NCBI GenBank assembly: GCA_035295845.1
Contig: DATGIF010000019.1
Span: 62,001 to 126,000, forward strand
Length of the DNA stretch: 64,000 nt
Origin: Palsa-892 sp035295845
GTDB taxonomy: Bacteria; Pseudomonadota; Alphaproteobacteria; Rhizobiales; Xanthobacteraceae
Reading direction: 5' to 3'
Shown: positions 8,249-17,132 of the stretch, piece by piece
Layout of the letters: each line of letters starts with the position of its first letter
How positions within the stretch are numbered: position 1 is the first letter of the stretch
Notes under the pieces: generated by a model
Database searches by the model: none
Told to the model about the DNA's origin: nothing
Seen by the model: only the letters and a program-made list of their open reading frames with translations
Translations under genes and position numbers: made by a program

Positions 8249-8947
8249 ATGCAGATCACCTGGTACGGCCATTCGGCCTTCCGTCTCGATTTCGGCGGCA
8301 AGGCCGTGCTCATCGATCCTTTTTTCACCGGTAATCCGGGCTTCGGCGGCGACAAGGACGCGGCGGTCAAGGGCGTATCGCACATATTGCTCACGCACGG
8401 GCACCCGGACCATGTGGGCGATGCCGTGGCCATTTCGAAACAGACCGGGGCCGTCGTCGTCACCAATTACGATCTTTGCATGTGGCTCGCCGCCAAGGGC
8501 GTTACGAAGTTCGATCCGATGAACACTGGCGGCACCACCGACCAGGGCGGTTTCACGGTGACCATGGTGCGCGCCGACCATTCCTCCGGCGACATCGTCG
8601 ACGGCATGCCGATTTATCTCGGCAATCCGTGCGGCATCATCGTCAAGGCCGCGGGCGAGCCCACGGTCTATCACATGGGCGACACCGATATTTTTTCCGA
8701 CATGGCGCTGATCCATGAAATCCATGCGCCGCAAGTGGCGATGATTCCGATCGGCGACCGCTTCACCATGAGCCCGAAGACGGCGGCGCTCGCGCTCAAG
8801 AAATTCTTCAAGCTCAAAAGCGTCATTCCCTGCCACTACGGCTCGTTTCCGATCATCGAGAAGAACGCCGACAAGTTCGTCGCCGAGATGAAGGGCGCCG
8901 CGACCAAGGTGATCGTGCCGGAGAAGGGGAAAGCGGTGGAGGTATGA
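8249..8947 (+). CDS. UPF0173 metallo-beta-lactamase-fold hydrolase
   Basis: A small metallo-beta-lactamase-fold hydrolase (YtkL/UPF0173 family), substrate unknown. The 232 residues hold the metal-binding signature LLTHGHPDHVGDA (about residues 50-62), MVRADHSSG, YHMGDTDIFSDM (Asp/His ligands) and a final His in PCHYGSFP. The ATG at 8249 has GGAGG 8 bp upstream, fixing the start. It is followed after 25 bp by a DHA2 exporter gene on the same strand. Confidence 0.92.
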   Translation: MQITWYGHSAFRLDFGGKAVLIDPFFTGNPGFGGDKDAAVKGVSHILLTHGHPDHVGDAVAISKQTGAVVVTNYDLCMWLAAKGVTKFDPMNTGGTTDQGGFTVTMVRADHSSGDIVDGMPIYLGNPCGIIVKAAGEPTVYHMGDTDIFSDMALIHEIHAPQVAMIPIGDRFTMSPKTAALALKKFFKLKSVIPCHYGSFPIIEKNADKFVAEMKGAATKVIVPEKGKAVEV

Positions 8948-8972
8948 GCGGCGGGGATCCGGGAGATCGCCC

Positions 8973-10565
8973 GTGAGCACGTTTACCACGCAGCTTCCCT
9001 GCGAAGAGGGCGTCGTCAACGCGACGCGGGCGGTCGCCGTTTGCACGCGGCGGGCGGCGCCGTGGATTCTCGCGGCGATGGTGATCGCTTCCAGCATGGC
9101 GTTCATCAACAACACGGTCGTCAACGTGGCATTGCCGGCGCTGCAAAAAGACCTCGACGCGAGCCTCGTCGACGCGCAGTGGGTGATCGAAGCCTATGCC
9201 TTGTTGCAGGCGGCGTTGCTCCTGGTCGGGGGCGCCGCCGGCGACCGTTACGGACGCAGGCTCGTTTTCCTGTCCGGAATCGTTTTGTTCGCCACGGCCT
9301 CGATTTGGTGCGGGCTCGCCGGCAATGCGCGCGAACTCATCCTCGCCCGGGTGGTGCAAGGCATCGGGTCCGGGCTTCTCGTGCCGGGCAGCCTCTCGAT
9401 CATCGGCGCCTCGTTCAGCGAGCAGGAGCGCGGAAAAGCGATCGGCCTGTGGTCCGGCGCCACCGCGATCACTGGCGCGCTTGGCCCCGGGCTCGGCGGC
9501 TGGCTGATCGACCATTTCTCGTGGCGGGCGGCGTTTTTCATCAACATTCCGCTTGCCGCCGCGGTCATCGTCATCAGCCTGTGGCACGTGCCCGAAAGCC
9601 GGAATCCGCAGGCGAAGCATCTGGATTGGCTGGGAGCGATCCTGGTGACGCTTGGCCTCAGCGGCGTCGTCTTCGGCCTCATCGAATCCTCGAACCGCGG
9701 ATGGACGAATTCGAGCGTGATCGGCGCGCTCGCGGCAGGTGTGCTGTTGCTCGCCTGTTTCGCCGTCGCGGAATATCGGCAAGCGGCGCCGATGGTGCCG
9801 CCCAGACTTTTTCGTTCGAGAACCTTCCTGGGCGCCAATCTGCTCACGCTGCTTCTTTATTCCGCGCTCGGCGGCGGCCTGTTTTTCCTTCCGCTCGATC
9901 TCATCCAGGTGCAGGGCTATTCCGCGACGGCGGCGGGCGCGGCGCTGCTGCCGTTCATTGCATTGTTGGCAATCCTCTCGCGCTGGTCGGGCGGCCTGGT
10001 CGATCGCTACGGCGCCAAGATGCCGCTTGTAGTGGGACCGCTCGTGGCGGCCGTGGGTTTTGCGCTATTCGCGGTGCCGGGAGTGGGCGGCAGTTACTGG
10101 ACCACCTTCTTTCCGGCCATTGCGGTGCTCGGGCTCGGCATGGCGATCAGCGTGGCGCCGCTCACCACCGTGGTGCTGAATTCGGTGGACGCCGCCTTCG
10201 AGGGAGCGGCCTCGGGCATCAACAATGCGGCGTCGCGCATCGCGGTGGTCGTCGCGATCGCGGTGTTCGGGATCTTTTTTGCGTTCGTCTTCAACCGCAG
10301 CCTCGATACAAACCTGCAGCGCGCGCAGTTGCCGGCCGCCCTGGTCGAGACGGTGCAGCAGCAGCGCAGCATGCTGGGGGCCATCGAATTGCCCGCCGGC
10401 ATCAGCGCGGACGACAAGGCCGCGGCGCGGCACGCCATCGCGGACGCGTTCACCGCGGGCTTCCGGTTGATCATGATCATTTCGGCGCTGCTCGCCGCGG
10501 CAAGCGCCGTGATCGCCTGGGCGATGATTGAAAGTGCCGGCCGGAGACCGGCGGAAGCCACTTAG
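8973..10565 (+). CDS. MFS transporter, DHA2 (14-TM, EmrB/QacA-like) family
   Basis: Predicted proton-driven drug or metabolite exporter of the inner membrane. The 530 residues contain about 14 hydrophobic segments. Motifs seen are NNTVVNVALPALQKDL in TM1, GDRYGRRLVFLSG (MFS motif A, about residue 88) and GALGPGLGGWLIDH (antiporter motif C in TM5). Translation starts at GTG 8973. There is no adjacent membrane-fusion protein or TetR regulator, so a tripartite pump is not indicated. The last 4 bp overlap the end of the convergent kinase/phosphatase gene. Confidence 0.9.
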   Translation: MSTFTTQLPCEEGVVNATRAVAVCTRRAAPWILAAMVIASSMAFINNTVVNVALPALQKDLDASLVDAQWVIEAYALLQAALLLVGGAAGDRYGRRLVFLSGIVLFATASIWCGLAGNARELILARVVQGIGSGLLVPGSLSIIGASFSEQERGKAIGLWSGATAITGALGPGLGGWLIDHFSWRAAFFINIPLAAAVIVISLWHVPESRNPQAKHLDWLGAILVTLGLSGVVFGLIESSNRGWTNSSVIGALAAGVLLLACFAVAEYRQAAPMVPPRLFRSRTFLGANLLTLLLYSALGGGLFFLPLDLIQVQGYSATAAGAALLPFIALLAILSRWSGGLVDRYGAKMPLVVGPLVAAVGFALFAVPGVGGSYWTTFFPAIAVLGLGMAISVAPLTTVVLNSVDAAFEGAASGINNAASRIAVVVAIAVFGIFFAFVFNRSLDTNLQRAQLPAALVETVQQQRSMLGAIELPAGISADDKAAARHAIADAFTAGFRLIMIISALLAAASAVIAWAMIESAGRRPAEAT

Positions 10566-12268
10566 CGCCGCAGCAGCAGCCACAGGAGCGCAAGCGCGAG
10601 CAGCGCTGCGATGGCCTGCCAGAACCGGACCGGGGCGCGTTCGTAAAGCGTCAGCGGCCGGCCTTGCGTCACTGGCGCGCGCGCCGGCCCCGTCTCCATT
10701 TCGGCGGCAAATTCCATCACGTCTTGAAAGCGCTCGGCCGGGTTGACGGCGATTGCGCGCGTGAGCGTGCCCTGGACCCAGGCGGGGAGGTCGGGCCGCA
10801 AGTCGGAGAGCGCGAGCGGCCGGTTCTGGCGCGAAGGGCTCGTCGCGTCGAGATTGCCGTAAGGATACTCGCCGGTGAAGGCGCGGAACATCGTGACCCC
10901 CAAGGCGTAAATGTCGGTCGCTTCGTTGCCGGCCTCGCCCCCGAACATTTCGGGCGCCATATAAGCGACGGTCCCGGGAATATCCTCGGGCGGAAAATCT
11001 TCCATGCCCGGCACGCGCACGACACCGAGATCGATCAGCTTGAGCGAGCCGTTCTCCTCCAGAATCACGTTGTCGGGTTTGATATCGCGATGAATGATGC
11101 CGGTGCGGTGGAGGGCGGCGATGCCGCGCGCCAAATGGATCGCGATGTTTCGTCCCTCCTCGAGACCGAGGAGCGGGGCGCGGTTGAGCCGCGTTTCCAG
11201 AAGCTCGCCGGGATAAAGCGGCATGACGGTATAGAGGCAGCTCTGCCGCCCCGGCGGCAGCTCGATGGTGCGGCCGATCCACGGACTGTGCACGCGCGCG
11301 CCCACCCAGGCCTCGCGGACAAAGGCCGCGCGGTAGGTGGCGACAGCCGCGACCTGCGGCTTCGGAAACTTCAGGACGACTTCGCCACCCTCGATTTCGT
11401 CGACCGCGCCGTAGAGGCGCGTGTAGCGGCCGTCGGACACCAGCACCTTGAGGACGAAGCCGTCGACGGTCTCGCCGTCGACCGGCATCGGGATCAACGG
11501 CAATTGCATGATGCTGGAGCCGATATCGGCCGATTCCGCCGTCGGCAGCTCGACCACGTCGAGCACCAACGCCGTGCAATTGTCGGTGCTGTTGTGGTCG
11601 AGCGCGGCCGCGACCAGCGCGCGGGCGGAATCCTCCGAAGCCACGCGCTCGCGCAGGATGTCGGCAATGATCTCGTCGGAGAGGAACCGGTGCACGCCGT
11701 CGCTGCACAGGAGAAAGCGGTCATGCTGCGCCAGCTGATGCGCCGCATAGTCGAGCCGCACCTCCGTCTCCACGCCGAGCGCGCGGTAAAGGACGGTTGA
11801 GCGGCCGTCGCCGCTTTCCCGCACATGATCGGTGGTGAGGCAGGCGAGGCGATCGCCGCGCAGCCGATAGGCGCGGGTGTCGCCGACATGCACGACGTGC
11901 GCGACGCGCCCGCGCAGCACCAGCGCCGTGAAGGTGCATCCCATCCCCGCGAGCTTGGGGTCGCGCAGGCCCTGGGAATAGATCCAGCCATTGAGCGAAT
12001 TCAGGATTCGCGCGGCCGCGCGCCGTACTTCCATGGTCTCGGGCAGGTCGCAAAATCCATCGAGGAAACCGCGCACCGCGGTTTCGGCCGCAACGCGGCC
12101 GCCTTTGGCGCCGCCAATTCCGTCGGAGACGGCTGCGACGATGTCTCGGCGCGGTTGCGCGAGCTCGGAGCCGAAAACGGCGCCGGCGAAATCCTCATTG
12201 CGTTCGCGCGGGCCCGCCTCCGAGGCGAACCCCACGCTTGCCTTCACGCCGGAAATTCGTTCAGCCAT
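10562..12268 (-). CDS. Fused PP2C phosphatase - Ser/Thr protein kinase, membrane-anchored
   Basis: One polypeptide of 568 residues carries opposing activities. Residues ~10-245 are a PP2C phosphatase: RNEDFAGAVF, VSDGIGGAKGG, HVGDTRAYRL, LLCSDGVHRFLSD and DNCTALVLD supply the metal Asp residues. Residues ~265-520 are a Hanks-type kinase: VVLKFPK (Lys near 299), HRDIKPDN (near 391), DLG in place of DFG (near 413) and MAPEMFGG. A single C-terminal TM segment (WQAIAALLALALLWLLLRR) anchors it with both domains in the cytoplasm. Similar fusions in alphaproteobacteria are often next to nitrogen transport genes; here amtB is one gene away, and the DHA2 exporter is convergent. Targets are unknown. 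Confidence 0.92.
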   Translation of the reverse strand: MAERISGVKASVGFASEAGPRERNEDFAGAVFGSELAQPRRDIVAAVSDGIGGAKGGRVAAETAVRGFLDGFCDLPETMEVRRAAARILNSLNGWIYSQGLRDPKLAGMGCTFTALVLRGRVAHVVHVGDTRAYRLRGDRLACLTTDHVRESGDGRSTVLYRALGVETEVRLDYAAHQLAQHDRFLLCSDGVHRFLSDEIIADILRERVASEDSARALVAAALDHNSTDNCTALVLDVVELPTAESADIGSSIMQLPLIPMPVDGETVDGFVLKVLVSDGRYTRLYGAVDEIEGGEVVLKFPKPQVAAVATYRAAFVREAWVGARVHSPWIGRTIELPPGRQSCLYTVMPLYPGELLETRLNRAPLLGLEEGRNIAIHLARGIAALHRTGIIHRDIKPDNVILEENGSLKLIDLGVVRVPGMEDFPPEDIPGTVAYMAPEMFGGEAGNEATDIYALGVTMFRAFTGEYPYGNLDATSPSRQNRPLALSDLRPDLPAWVQGTLTRAIAVNPAERFQDVMEFAAEMETGPARAPVTQGRPLTLYERAPVRFWQAIAALLALALLWLLLRR

Positions 12269-12345
12269 CGCCGCCGCTCCGATTTTCTCAGCAGACAGTC
12301 CGGATTGCGGCTTGCGACAGTGCTCGCTTTAATTCCGCGACGGGA

Positions 12346-12690
12346 TCAATCCAGCTTGCAACGGTGATAGAAAAACGAGCCGCCGGTGCTTGATGCGAAG
12401 ACGACCGTAAGATTTCCGGATTTGCGATCAAGCGTGTAGTTGAGGCCATCCTTCGCATCGCGCCAGGAGATCTTGGCATCGCTGATAGAAGCCGGATTGG
12501 AATCGACGGTCTTGTGATCATAGTCGATCTTGATCTGCCAGCTGGCGCCGCTCGTCGTATTGGAGCAGGTGATTGCGATCTCGCGCTGCACTTGGCCCAT
12601 GGCGGGTGCGGAAACGGCTACCGCCAAGACGCCGAAGGCCGCCGCGAGCGTTTGAGTCAGAATCAACGGCCGGAACTTGTCTCTGCCCAT
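12346..12690 (-). CDS. Small secreted protein of unknown function
   Basis: Not recognised. The 114 residues start with a signal peptide (about residues 1-33, cleavage near APAMGQ), followed by a mature part of about 80 residues that looks all-beta: alternating hydrophobics, ITCSNTTSGASWQIKIDYD, TLDRKSGNLTVVFASS, and SFFYHRCKLD at the end. Two cysteines could form a disulphide. It is transcribed away from amtB, whose promoter lies 80 bp upstream of its start. Confidence 0.65.
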   Translation of the reverse strand: MGRDKFRPLILTQTLAAAFGVLAVAVSAPAMGQVQREIAITCSNTTSGASWQIKIDYDHKTVDSNPASISDAKISWRDAKDGLNYTLDRKSGNLTVVFASSTGGSFFYHRCKLD

Positions 12691-12770
12691 TTTGTAATCA
12701 CCCTGTAGATTTTTTGATCAGCTCACCAAAATCCCATCCGGCATAGAACCACAGCCAGCGCCCAATTCAA

Positions 12771-12786
12771 TGGCATAGATTTTGCC
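12771..12786 (+). promoter_or_regulatory. Sigma-54 (RpoN) type promoter for amtB
   Basis: The 16 bases at 12771-12786 read TGGCATAGATTTTGCC, against the RpoN consensus TGGCAC-R-N4-TTGC-W. The invariant GG and GC doublets are present at the required 10-base spacing. The predicted start of transcription is near 12797, giving a leader of about 55 bases. Sigma-54/NtrC control of amtB is well established in proteobacteria. Confidence 0.8.
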
Positions 12787-12850
12787 AGCATTGTTACTCG
12801 CTTGCCTAAAGGAAAAGGCGCGCAGAGAGGCATTTTGGGGGAATCACAAC

Positions 12851-14188
12851 ATGGCACTCGTAGCAGCACCGCAATGGCTGGATACAGGTAATAACGCCTG
12901 GCAGCTCGCTGCGGCAACCTTCGTCGGCCTGCAGAGCATTCCGGGGCTGACAGTTCTCTATGGCGGCATCGTCAAGAAAAAGTGGGCGATCAACTCCGCT
13001 TTTATGTCGATGTACGCCTTCGCTTCGGTTCTCGTCGTCTGGGTCCTGTTCGACTACAACATGGCATTCGGGCCCGGATGGCTATCGATTATGGGCCAAA
13101 CCTTCGTGGGAACACCAAGTCTCGCGGTTTCGGCTGCCTTCACCACGGGTCAAGCCGTGGTTCCGGAAGCGGCGTCCGGCATGCCGGCGCTGACCTTCCC
13201 GATGGCCACGCTGATGTTCTTCCAGTTCGTGTTCGCCGCCATCACCGTCATCATTCTCGCCGGTTCCGTCCTCGGCCGTATGAACTTCACGGCGTGGATG
13301 ATCTTCTGCCCGGTTTGGATGACCCTCGTGTACACGGTGGGCGCGTTCAGTCTCTGGGGCGGCGGCTGGCTCGGTGGCCTCGGCGTCGCGGACTTCTCCG
13401 GCGGCTACGTCATCCATCTTGCCGCCGGCACATCAGGCTTCGTTGCCGCAGCGCTGGTCGGACCACGCCTGCAACAGGATCGTGAAAACTTCCCGCCGAA
13501 CAGCTTGCTGATCACGCTGATCGGCGCGGGCATCCTGTGGCTCGGCTGGAACGGCTTCAACGGCGGCGATCCTTACTTCGCCAACGCCGACGCCGGTGCC
13601 GCGGTGCTCAACACCAACACCGCCACGGCCGTGGCGCTGCTCGTGTGGATGTTCCTGGACAAGATGGCCTATGGAAAGCCGTCGGTCCTCGGCGCCGTCA
13701 ACGGTATGATCGCGGGTCTCGTCGCGATTACGCCGGGCGCCGGTTACGTGGATGGTTTGGGGGCGATCGCCATCGGCGTCGTCGCCGGCATCATCCCGTG
13801 GCTGAGCATGAACAAGCTGCAGAAGACCGCTTTCATGATGAAAGTGGACGACACGCTGAGCGTCTTCTCGACACACGGTGTGGCGGGTCTCACCGGCGGC
13901 TTGCTGGTCGGCATCTTCGCCAATCCGGACATGCTGATGTACATCGGCACCGACAAGGAAGCGCCGGGCGTCAACGTGACGGGCTGGCTCTACGGCAATG
14001 CGCCCCAACTCCTGCTGCAGGCGGAGGGCGCGGCCTTCATCATCGTCTACAACGTGATCATGACCTTCATCATCCTCAAGGTCATCTCGTTCTTCGTGCC
14101 GCTGCGCATGGATAACGCGACGTTGAAGGTCGGTGACGACGCCGTTCACGGTGAGACGGCCTACGCGATCGGCAAGGAGGGCGAGTAA
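12851..14188 (+). CDS. amtB: Ammonium transporter AmtB
   Basis: Inner-membrane ammonium channel of 445 residues with about 11 hydrophobic segments. The pore histidines lie in GGYVIHLAAGTSGF and STHGVAGLTGG; GWNGFNGGDPY is also typical. The ATG at 12851, after GGGGGA, is chosen because homology begins at once (PQWLDTGNNAWQ); there is no signal peptide, as in other alphaproteobacterial members. The C-terminal tail that contacts GlnK is present (MDNATLKVGDDAVHG). No glnK lies next to it, which is unusual since glnK-amtB is a common pair. Expression is likely induced under nitrogen limitation through the sigma-54 promoter upstream. Confidence 0.96.
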   Translation: MALVAAPQWLDTGNNAWQLAAATFVGLQSIPGLTVLYGGIVKKKWAINSAFMSMYAFASVLVVWVLFDYNMAFGPGWLSIMGQTFVGTPSLAVSAAFTTGQAVVPEAASGMPALTFPMATLMFFQFVFAAITVIILAGSVLGRMNFTAWMIFCPVWMTLVYTVGAFSLWGGGWLGGLGVADFSGGYVIHLAAGTSGFVAAALVGPRLQQDRENFPPNSLLITLIGAGILWLGWNGFNGGDPYFANADAGAAVLNTNTATAVALLVWMFLDKMAYGKPSVLGAVNGMIAGLVAITPGAGYVDGLGAIAIGVVAGIIPWLSMNKLQKTAFMMKVDDTLSVFSTHGVAGLTGGLLVGIFANPDMLMYIGTDKEAPGVNVTGWLYGNAPQLLLQAEGAAFIIVYNVIMTFIILKVISFFVPLRMDNATLKVGDDAVHGETAYAIGKEGE

Positions 14189-14282
14189 TCGCTGACCTTG
14201 CTGCCAGGGGTTCGCTTGCGAGCATGAGAACGCTTCGCAGGCGAGGAACGAAGTAAAGCGTTTTATCCCCAAGTGAAGCCTG

Positions 14283-14314
14283 TGGCCCCGGCCCAAAGCC
14301 GGGGCCATTCTTTT
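14283..14314 (+). terminator. Rho-independent terminator of amtB
   Basis: Perfect 10-bp stem TGGCCCCGGC/GCCGGGGCCA (14283-14292 with 14298-14307), loop CCAAA, then TTCTTTT. Confidence 0.9.
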
Positions 14315-14399
14315 GGGGCCGGCCGTCTTTCCGGAGACGGCGCATTTACGCCCGCAAAGCCGGTCTGCTATAGCCGCGTTTCGATTTGAGGAGACCGCC

Positions 14400-14687
14400 A
14401 TGTCCGTCGATGCCGCGACCGTGCGGCGAATTGCGCATCTCGCGCGCATCGCCGTCGAGGAGGGCGAGGTCGAACACCTCAGGGGCGAGATCAACTCGAT
14501 CCTCGGCTTCGTCGAGCAGCTCAAGGAAGTGAATGTCGAGGGCGTCGAGCCGATGACGTCGGTGACGCCGATGAAGCTTCCCATGCGCGAAGACAAGGTG
14601 ACCGACGGCGGCGACGCCGCGCGCGTGCTCGCCAATGCGCCGCAAACGGAAGACGGATTTTTTGTCGTGCCGAAGGTGGTGGAGTAG
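14400..14687 (+). CDS. gatC: Aspartyl/glutamyl-tRNA amidotransferase subunit C
   Basis: GatC is the small scaffold subunit of GatCAB, which converts Glu-tRNA(Gln) and Asp-tRNA(Asn) to the amide forms. The 95 residues are typical: VRRIAHLARIAVEEGEVEHL at the N-terminus, ILGFVEQLKEVNVEGVEPM in the middle and FFVVPKVVE at the end. The start at 14400 has GAGGAGA upstream. The gatA GTG start is 4 bp past the stop, so the two are cotranscribed. Confidence 0.96.
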   Translation: MSVDAATVRRIAHLARIAVEEGEVEHLRGEINSILGFVEQLKEVNVEGVEPMTSVTPMKLPMREDKVTDGGDAARVLANAPQTEDGFFVVPKVVE

Positions 14688-14691
14688 GCGC

Positions 14692-16167
14692 GTGGCCTCG
14701 CTGACTTCCCTTACGCTCACCGAGGCGCGCGACGGGCTGCGCGCGAAAAAGTTTTCCGCGCGCGAAATCGCCGACGCGCATTTGCAGGCAATCGAAAAAG
14801 CCAAGGGCCTGAACGCCTATATTTTGTTGACGCCCGAGAAGGCCCGCGCCATGGCGGCGGAATCCGACAAGCGATTGAAGGCCGGCGACGCGCGACCGCT
14901 CGAGGGGATCGCGCTCGGCGTCAAGGACATGTTCGCCACCGAAGGCGTGCGCACCACCGCCTGCTCGAAGATCCTCGACAACTTCGTGCCGGGCTACGAA
15001 TCGACGGTGAGCGCCCAGCTCTGGCGCGACGGCGCGGTGATGCTCGGCAAGCTCAACAATGACGAATTCGCCATGGGCTCGTCGAACGAGACCTCCGCCT
15101 TCGGCCCGGTCACCTCGCCGTGGCGGCGGAAGGGCTCGAACGCGCCGTTGGTGCCCGGCGGCTCGTCGGGCGGCTCGGCGGCGGCGGTGGCGGCGGGGCT
15201 TTGTCTCGGCGCCACCGGCACCGACACCGGCGGCTCGATCCGCCAGCCCGCGGCCTTCTGCGGCATCGTCGGCATCAAGCCGACCTATGGGCGCTGCTCG
15301 CGCTGGGGGATCGTTGCGTTCGCTTCCTCGCTCGATCAGGCCGGGCCGTTCGCGCGCACGGTGAAGGACACGGCGATTTTGCTTCGCTCCATGGCCGGCC
15401 ACGATCCGAAGGATTCGACGAGCGCCGATCGCGCGGTCCCCGATTTCGAAAAGGCGGCGGGGCAATCGATCAAGGGCCGCAAGATCGGCATTCCGAAGGA
15501 ATACCGCGTCGACGGCATGCCGAAGGAAATCGAGAAGCTGTGGGAGGAGGGGGCGGCGTGGTTGAAGGCGGCCGGCGCCGAGATCGTCGAGATTTCGCTC
15601 CCGCACACGAAATACGCGCTGCCCGCCTATTACATCGTGGCGCCGGCGGAGGCGTCCTCGAATCTGGCGCGCTATGACGGCGTGCGCTATGGGCTCCGCG
15701 TGCCCGGCCGCGACATGATCGAGCTTTACGAGAAAACGCGCGCCGCGGGCTTCGGCAAAGAAGTGCGGCGGCGCATCCTGATCGGCACCTATGTGCTGTC
15801 GGCGGGCTATTACGACGCCTACTACCTGCGGGCGCAGAAGGTGCGCACGCTGATCAAGCGCGATTTCGAAGAAGCGTTCAAACAAGGCATCGACGCGGTG
15901 CTAACGCCGGCCACGCCCTCGACCGCCTTTGCCATCGGCGAGAAATCAAGCGGCGATCCGGTGGAGATGTACCTGAACGACGTCTTCACCGTGACGGTGA
16001 ACATGGCGGGGCTTCCCGGCATCGCGGTACCCGCTGGGCTCGATGGCGCGGGCCTGCCGCTCGGCTTGCAGTTGATCGGCCGGCCATTCGACGAGGAAAC
16101 GCTGTTTTCGGTCGCCGCCGCCGTCGAACGGGCGGCGGGGCATTTCGCGCCCCCGTCCTGGTGGTGA
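14692..16167 (+). CDS. gatA: Aspartyl/glutamyl-tRNA amidotransferase subunit A
   Basis: GatA is the amidase subunit that frees ammonia from glutamine. The 491 residues carry the amidase-signature catalytic triad: Lys in IALGVKDMFATEG (about residue 80), cis-Ser in PGGSSGGSAAAVAAG and nucleophile Ser in TDTGGSIRQPAAFCG. GTG at 14692 lies right after gatC, with GGTGGTGGAG as ribosome site. The partner gatB is not contiguous but about 1 kb downstream, beyond three small ORFs. Confidence 0.97.
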   Translation: MASLTSLTLTEARDGLRAKKFSAREIADAHLQAIEKAKGLNAYILLTPEKARAMAAESDKRLKAGDARPLEGIALGVKDMFATEGVRTTACSKILDNFVPGYESTVSAQLWRDGAVMLGKLNNDEFAMGSSNETSAFGPVTSPWRRKGSNAPLVPGGSSGGSAAAVAAGLCLGATGTDTGGSIRQPAAFCGIVGIKPTYGRCSRWGIVAFASSLDQAGPFARTVKDTAILLRSMAGHDPKDSTSADRAVPDFEKAAGQSIKGRKIGIPKEYRVDGMPKEIEKLWEEGAAWLKAAGAEIVEISLPHTKYALPAYYIVAPAEASSNLARYDGVRYGLRVPGRDMIELYEKTRAAGFGKEVRRRILIGTYVLSAGYYDAYYLRAQKVRTLIKRDFEEAFKQGIDAVLTPATPSTAFAIGEKSSGDPVEMYLNDVFTVTVNMAGLPGIAVPAGLDGAGLPLGLQLIGRPFDEETLFSVAAAVERAAGHFAPPSWW

Positions 16168-16228
16168 GGTTTAACGCGCGCCACGCCGTCGCCGCCGGAT
16201 TACACCCGGCTGCGACCCGCTTTATCCA

Positions 16229-16444
16229 TTAGCGCAGGATCGGCCCCGGCGTTTTCGGGTCCATGGGTTGCATGTTCGCAACCGGACTATTGGTGCTGGC
16301 GAAGCGCGGGCTAAAGTTCGCCCACAGGAGCGAGGCCACGATGATCGCCGCGATCACGCTTACGAACAGCATCGCGCCGGCGGTGCTGGGCTCGTATTCG
16401 TAATCGAAGTCATAGTGGTGCTTGTACGGATCCACCCGAGGCAT
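16229..16444 (-). CDS. Small single-pass membrane protein
   Basis: Unknown function, 71 residues. The N-terminus is rich in His, Tyr and acidic residues (YKHHYDFDYEYEP), followed by one transmembrane helix (GAMLFVSVIAAIIVASLLWA, about residues 23-42) and a Pro/Met-containing tail. AAGGAG precedes the ATG (16444). It lies antisense to the gat genes between gatA and gatB, and reads towards gatA. Conservation in relatives would be needed to assign a role. Confidence 0.65.
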   Translation of the reverse strand: MPRVDPYKHHYDFDYEYEPSTAGAMLFVSVIAAIIVASLLWANFSPRFASTNSPVANMQPMDPKTPGPILR

Positions 16445-16527
16445 GATTTTCTCCTTGTCTCTCGCCGATTAACGTTTGGCGGAAACGATGGTTCCGGCGG
16501 ACGCCCGCCGGATGACGGAGAACCGGG

Positions 16528-16821
16528 ATGACGCATGAAGAATTCGTGACCTCGCTCGCGCATCCGGCCCCGCGCGAGGAACTTTCGCCGGCGCTGGCGG
16601 CGTTGTGGTGGGTGGCGAAGGGCGACTGGAAGCGCGCGCACGCGCTTGTCAACGATCGCGACGGCCGCGATGAGGCATGGGTGCATGCGCATTTGCACCG
16701 CGTCGAGGGCGACGGGGCCAACGCGAATTACTACCGCCGGGCAGGCAAGACGCCATCCGCCGACCCGCTTCCGGTGGAACACGAAGCGATTGCGAGGGCG
16801 TTACTGCAGGCCTCGGCCTAG
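16528..16821 (+). CDS. Conserved small cytoplasmic protein
   Basis: Unknown function, 97 residues, no signal peptide or membrane segment. The sequence is mostly helical with a WWVAKGDWKRAHALVND stretch and HAHLHRVEGDGANANYYRRAGK; this reads like a single TPR-like helical hairpin (DW..AH.L.......A..HA.LHR..GD..NA.YWY.RA). Proteins of this size and motif are widespread in proteobacteria without an assigned function. It lies between gatA and gatB on the same strand and may be read from the same transcript. Confidence 0.7.
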   Translation: MTHEEFVTSLAHPAPREELSPALAALWWVAKGDWKRAHALVNDRDGRDEAWVHAHLHRVEGDGANANYYRRAGKTPSADPLPVEHEAIARALLQASA

Positions 16822-16834
16822 CGAGGCTCTCTTT

Positions 16835-17002
16835 TCAACGGTAAGTTTTTTCAGGCGAAGAGATCGGCGGCATGTCCGCGTCTCCGCGCACCTTCTTCTT
16901 GCCCAATTCGGTCCCCGCGAACAGAAAGATCGCGAGCACGATGGCGACAATTCCGCCGAGCAGGAAGCCAAAACTTCCGCTGGGTCCATCCTTGGGAAGC
17001 AT
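16835..17002 (-). CDS. Small single-pass membrane protein
   Basis: The ATG at 17002 has GGAG 6 bp upstream and gives 55 residues: a short polar N-terminus (MLPKDGPSGS), one membrane helix (FGFLLGGIVAIVLAIFLFAG) and a basic then polar tail (GKKKVRGDADMPPISS). A longer version from 17095 is possible but its extra 31 residues are low-complexity. No function is recognised. It is antisense to the gat genes, 14 bp from the convergent ORF at 16528. Confidence 0.55.
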   Translation of the reverse strand: MLPKDGPSGSFGFLLGGIVAIVLAIFLFAGTELGKKKVRGDADMPPISSPEKTYR

Positions 17003-17132
17003 CCCGTTCTCCACTTTGCTCTTTGTTAACGTCGAGGCCGGGGAGGGGTTCCCGTTTCCGCTACCCCAAACGCCGCGCTTCGCGGGCTTGTCCAAGCGGT
17101 CCTGATGGGGTTCTCTCTGGATTGTTCAGCGC

